DNA from: Chlorobiota bacterium
GTDB lineage: Bacteria > Bacteroidota > Bacteroidia > Bacteroidales > JAADGE01
Assembly: GCA_013153865.1 (NCBI GenBank)
Contig: JAADDR010000188.1
Span: 1 to 49,234, forward strand
Direction: 5' to 3'
DNA length: 49,234 nt
How positions within the stretch are numbered: the stretch's first letter is position 1; the number at the start of each line of letters is the position of its first letter. The translations under genes were made by a program, and so were the position numbers. Below are positions 47,783 through 49,234 of the stretch, in pieces. Under the pieces are notes generated by a model. That model did no database searches. It worked only from the letters and a program-made list of their open reading frames with translations, and had not been told where the DNA came from.

Positions 47783-48586
47783 GTGAACGGGAAATTTACA
47801 TATTTTTTATCCGATATTCATCTCGGGCTGCCGGACAGGAAAAAAAGTTTGCAACGCGAACTTAAACTGGTAAAATTTCTTGACGAAATAAAAAACAGTG
47901 CCGAAAGTATTTATTTTGCGGGCGATATATTCGATTTTTGGTGGGAATACAAATCGGTGGTTCCGCGCGGATATGTTCGTTTTCTCGGCAAAATTGCCGA
48001 ATTGTCGGATTCAGGCGTAAAAATATTCTTTTTTACGGGTAATCACGACATATGGATGAAAGATTATCTGAAAGAAGAACTCGGAACGGAAATTCTGCAT
48101 AAAGAATTAAAAACCGAAATAAAGGGCAAAAAGTTTTATATTGCTCACGGCGACGGTTTAGGACCGGGAGACAAAAAATATAAATTCTTAAAAAAGATAT
48201 TCACAAATCGTTTTTTGCAAAAATGTTTTTCGCTTCTGCATCCCGATACGGCTTTCGGTATTGCAAAAAAGTGGTCGCACAGCCGGCGCAAAAAAGAAAC
48301 ATCTTACGACTTTAAAGGCAAAGACAAAGAACTGCTTTTTTTGCATTCAGAAGATATTCTGAAAAAAGAACATTTCGATTATTTAATTTACGGGCACAGG
48401 CATTTTCCGGTTATGCTAAGTGCCGGTAAATCGTCAGTGCACATAAACCTCGGCGATTGGCTGGTAAATTTTACTTACGGAATATTCGACGGTAAAGATT
48501 TTCGTTTAAAAACTTATAAAAACAATAAACAGGAAGATTTTATCGTTGATTTAAATCATACAATCCGCATCAATTTATTTAACTGA
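47783..48586 (+). CDS. lpxH: UDP-2,3-diacylglucosamine diphosphatase
   Basis: YFLSDIHLGLPDRKKSLQRE; YFAGDIFDFWWEY; FFTGNHDIWM; HGDGLGPGDKKYKFLKKIFTNRFLQKCFSLLHPD; YGHRHFPV. Probable GTG start at 47783 (track uses TTG at 47774). Confidence 0.92.
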   Translation: MNGKFTYFLSDIHLGLPDRKKSLQRELKLVKFLDEIKNSAESIYFAGDIFDFWWEYKSVVPRGYVRFLGKIAELSDSGVKIFFFTGNHDIWMKDYLKEELGTEILHKELKTEIKGKKFYIAHGDGLGPGDKKYKFLKKIFTNRFLQKCFSLLHPDTAFGIAKKWSHSRRKKETSYDFKGKDKELLFLHSEDILKKEHFDYLIYGHRHFPVMLSAGKSSVHINLGDWLVNFTYGIFDGKDFRLKTYKNNKQEDFIVDLNHTIRINLFN

Positions 48587-48591
48587 TTTTT

Positions 48592-49234
48592 TTATTTGTA
48601 ATAATCGAATTGCCACAAAGACATGTTAAGAACCGATTCTATTTCATCTTCCAAATCGTCGTCGAGTGCCGGAAAGAAATCCAAGCCTGTAACCGCTTCG
48701 ACAGAATCTACCGATACGGCATAATTTTTAAATGTATCGCTTATATATTCGTTGGGCATTAAAAATCCTATTGCTTTTTCGTTGTCTAAATCCAGTATTA
48801 CTTTGTAAAACATTTCGGGCACACTTACTTTATGCGGTCCTATGGTCGGTAATCCGTCTTTTAATACCGGACCCGTTACCACTATTACACCGTTGTATAT
48901 TATTGCCCAATGTCTTACTTCCATTTCGAGATACATCCATTTGCCTTCGTTAAATTCGTGCAGTTGCGGAGATATGTTGCTCATATAGAAACTTTCGGAT
49001 TCTGCTTTTTCCGACCATCTGAAGTCCGCAGCCGGAGCCATATGACCTCTTGCATAAGTATCTTCGGTAGGTTCGTAGTCGCTTAAGTCGGCGCTTCCCG
49101 TAGGAACGAGAGGGTCAGGTCTGAAATCGTCTGTTCTGTCGTATTCGGTTGCTTCGGCTTCTTCTTTGGTAAGTTCATATGCCACCCAATCGGCTTGCTC
49201 GTGTTGTTCGTTGTAAGACAGTGTATATGCGTAA
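48592..49234 (-). CDS. DNA/RNA non-specific endonuclease (NUC1 family); 5' end beyond the right window edge
   Basis: YARGHMAPAADFRWSEKAESESFYMSNISPQ (DRGH-like catalytic block). Frame stays open to the window edge (YAYTLSYNEQHEQADWVAYELT), so the GTG at 49185 is not the true start. Confidence 0.9.
   Translation of the reverse strand, partial: YAYTLSYNEQHEQADWVAYELTKEEAEATEYDRTDDFRPDPLVPTGSADLSDYEPTEDTYARGHMAPAADFRWSEKAESESFYMSNISPQLHEFNEGKWMYLEMEVRHWAIIYNGVIVVTGPVLKDGLPTIGPHKVSVPEMFYKVILDLDNEKAIGFLMPNEYISDTFKNYAVSVDSVEAVTGLDFFPALDDDLEDEIESVLNMSLWQFDYYK

Noticed and set aside
1-49234. Search for tRNA/rRNA genes, IS elements and integrases
   Set aside because: No cloverleaf-like segment, transposase, integrase or long terminal repeats recognised by reading; not an exhaustive computation.
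48592-49234. NUC1 endonuclease as a phage-defence effector
   Set aside because: Gene is truncated at the window edge and no defence partner genes are visible; secreted nutritional nuclease is equally likely.

Overview
The window looks like a stretch of a Bacteroidetes-type chromosome: TAnnTTTG -7 boxes, a T9SS C-terminal sorting domain, PD40/OmpA, SpoIIE and TlpA/DUF4369 proteins, and a Lys/Asn-rich low-GC code. I support about 35 CDSs. They include an OmpA/PD40/CRD protein (5'-truncated at the left edge), a two-component-propeller/Y_Y_Y/SpoIIE phosphatase, two TlpA-like thioredoxins, a MazG-like protein, a TetR-TolC-MFP-RND efflux operon, CPBP and MscS membrane proteins, a polyprenyl synthetase, a 2174-aa T9SS cargo protein with an NHL-like propeller, a SiaC/DUF1987 protein, exopolysaccharide genes (GT4, WcaF-like, GT2, gmd), a DUF4143 AAA ATPase, dnaG, metK, FKBP, SUMF1, elbB, NhaC-type antiporter, lpxH and a NUC1 endonuclease (truncated at the right edge). 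No tRNA, rRNA, CRISPR or IS element was seen. The most interesting signals are: (1) four copies of TAACCCGATAATT spaced about 31-35 bp apart upstream of the DUF4143 ATPase, one lying between the -33 and -7 promoter boxes and one in the loop of a perfect 8-bp inverted repeat; (2) a SAM-II-like riboswitch at the predicted 5' end of the metK mRNA; (3) a secreted protein made of about 4.5 tandem 42-43 aa repeats that I cannot assign to a family; (4) a perfect palindrome at the predicted transcription start of the TetR/RND operon; (5) a structured leader upstream of a TlpA-like gene. All family names come from reading motifs, without database searches.
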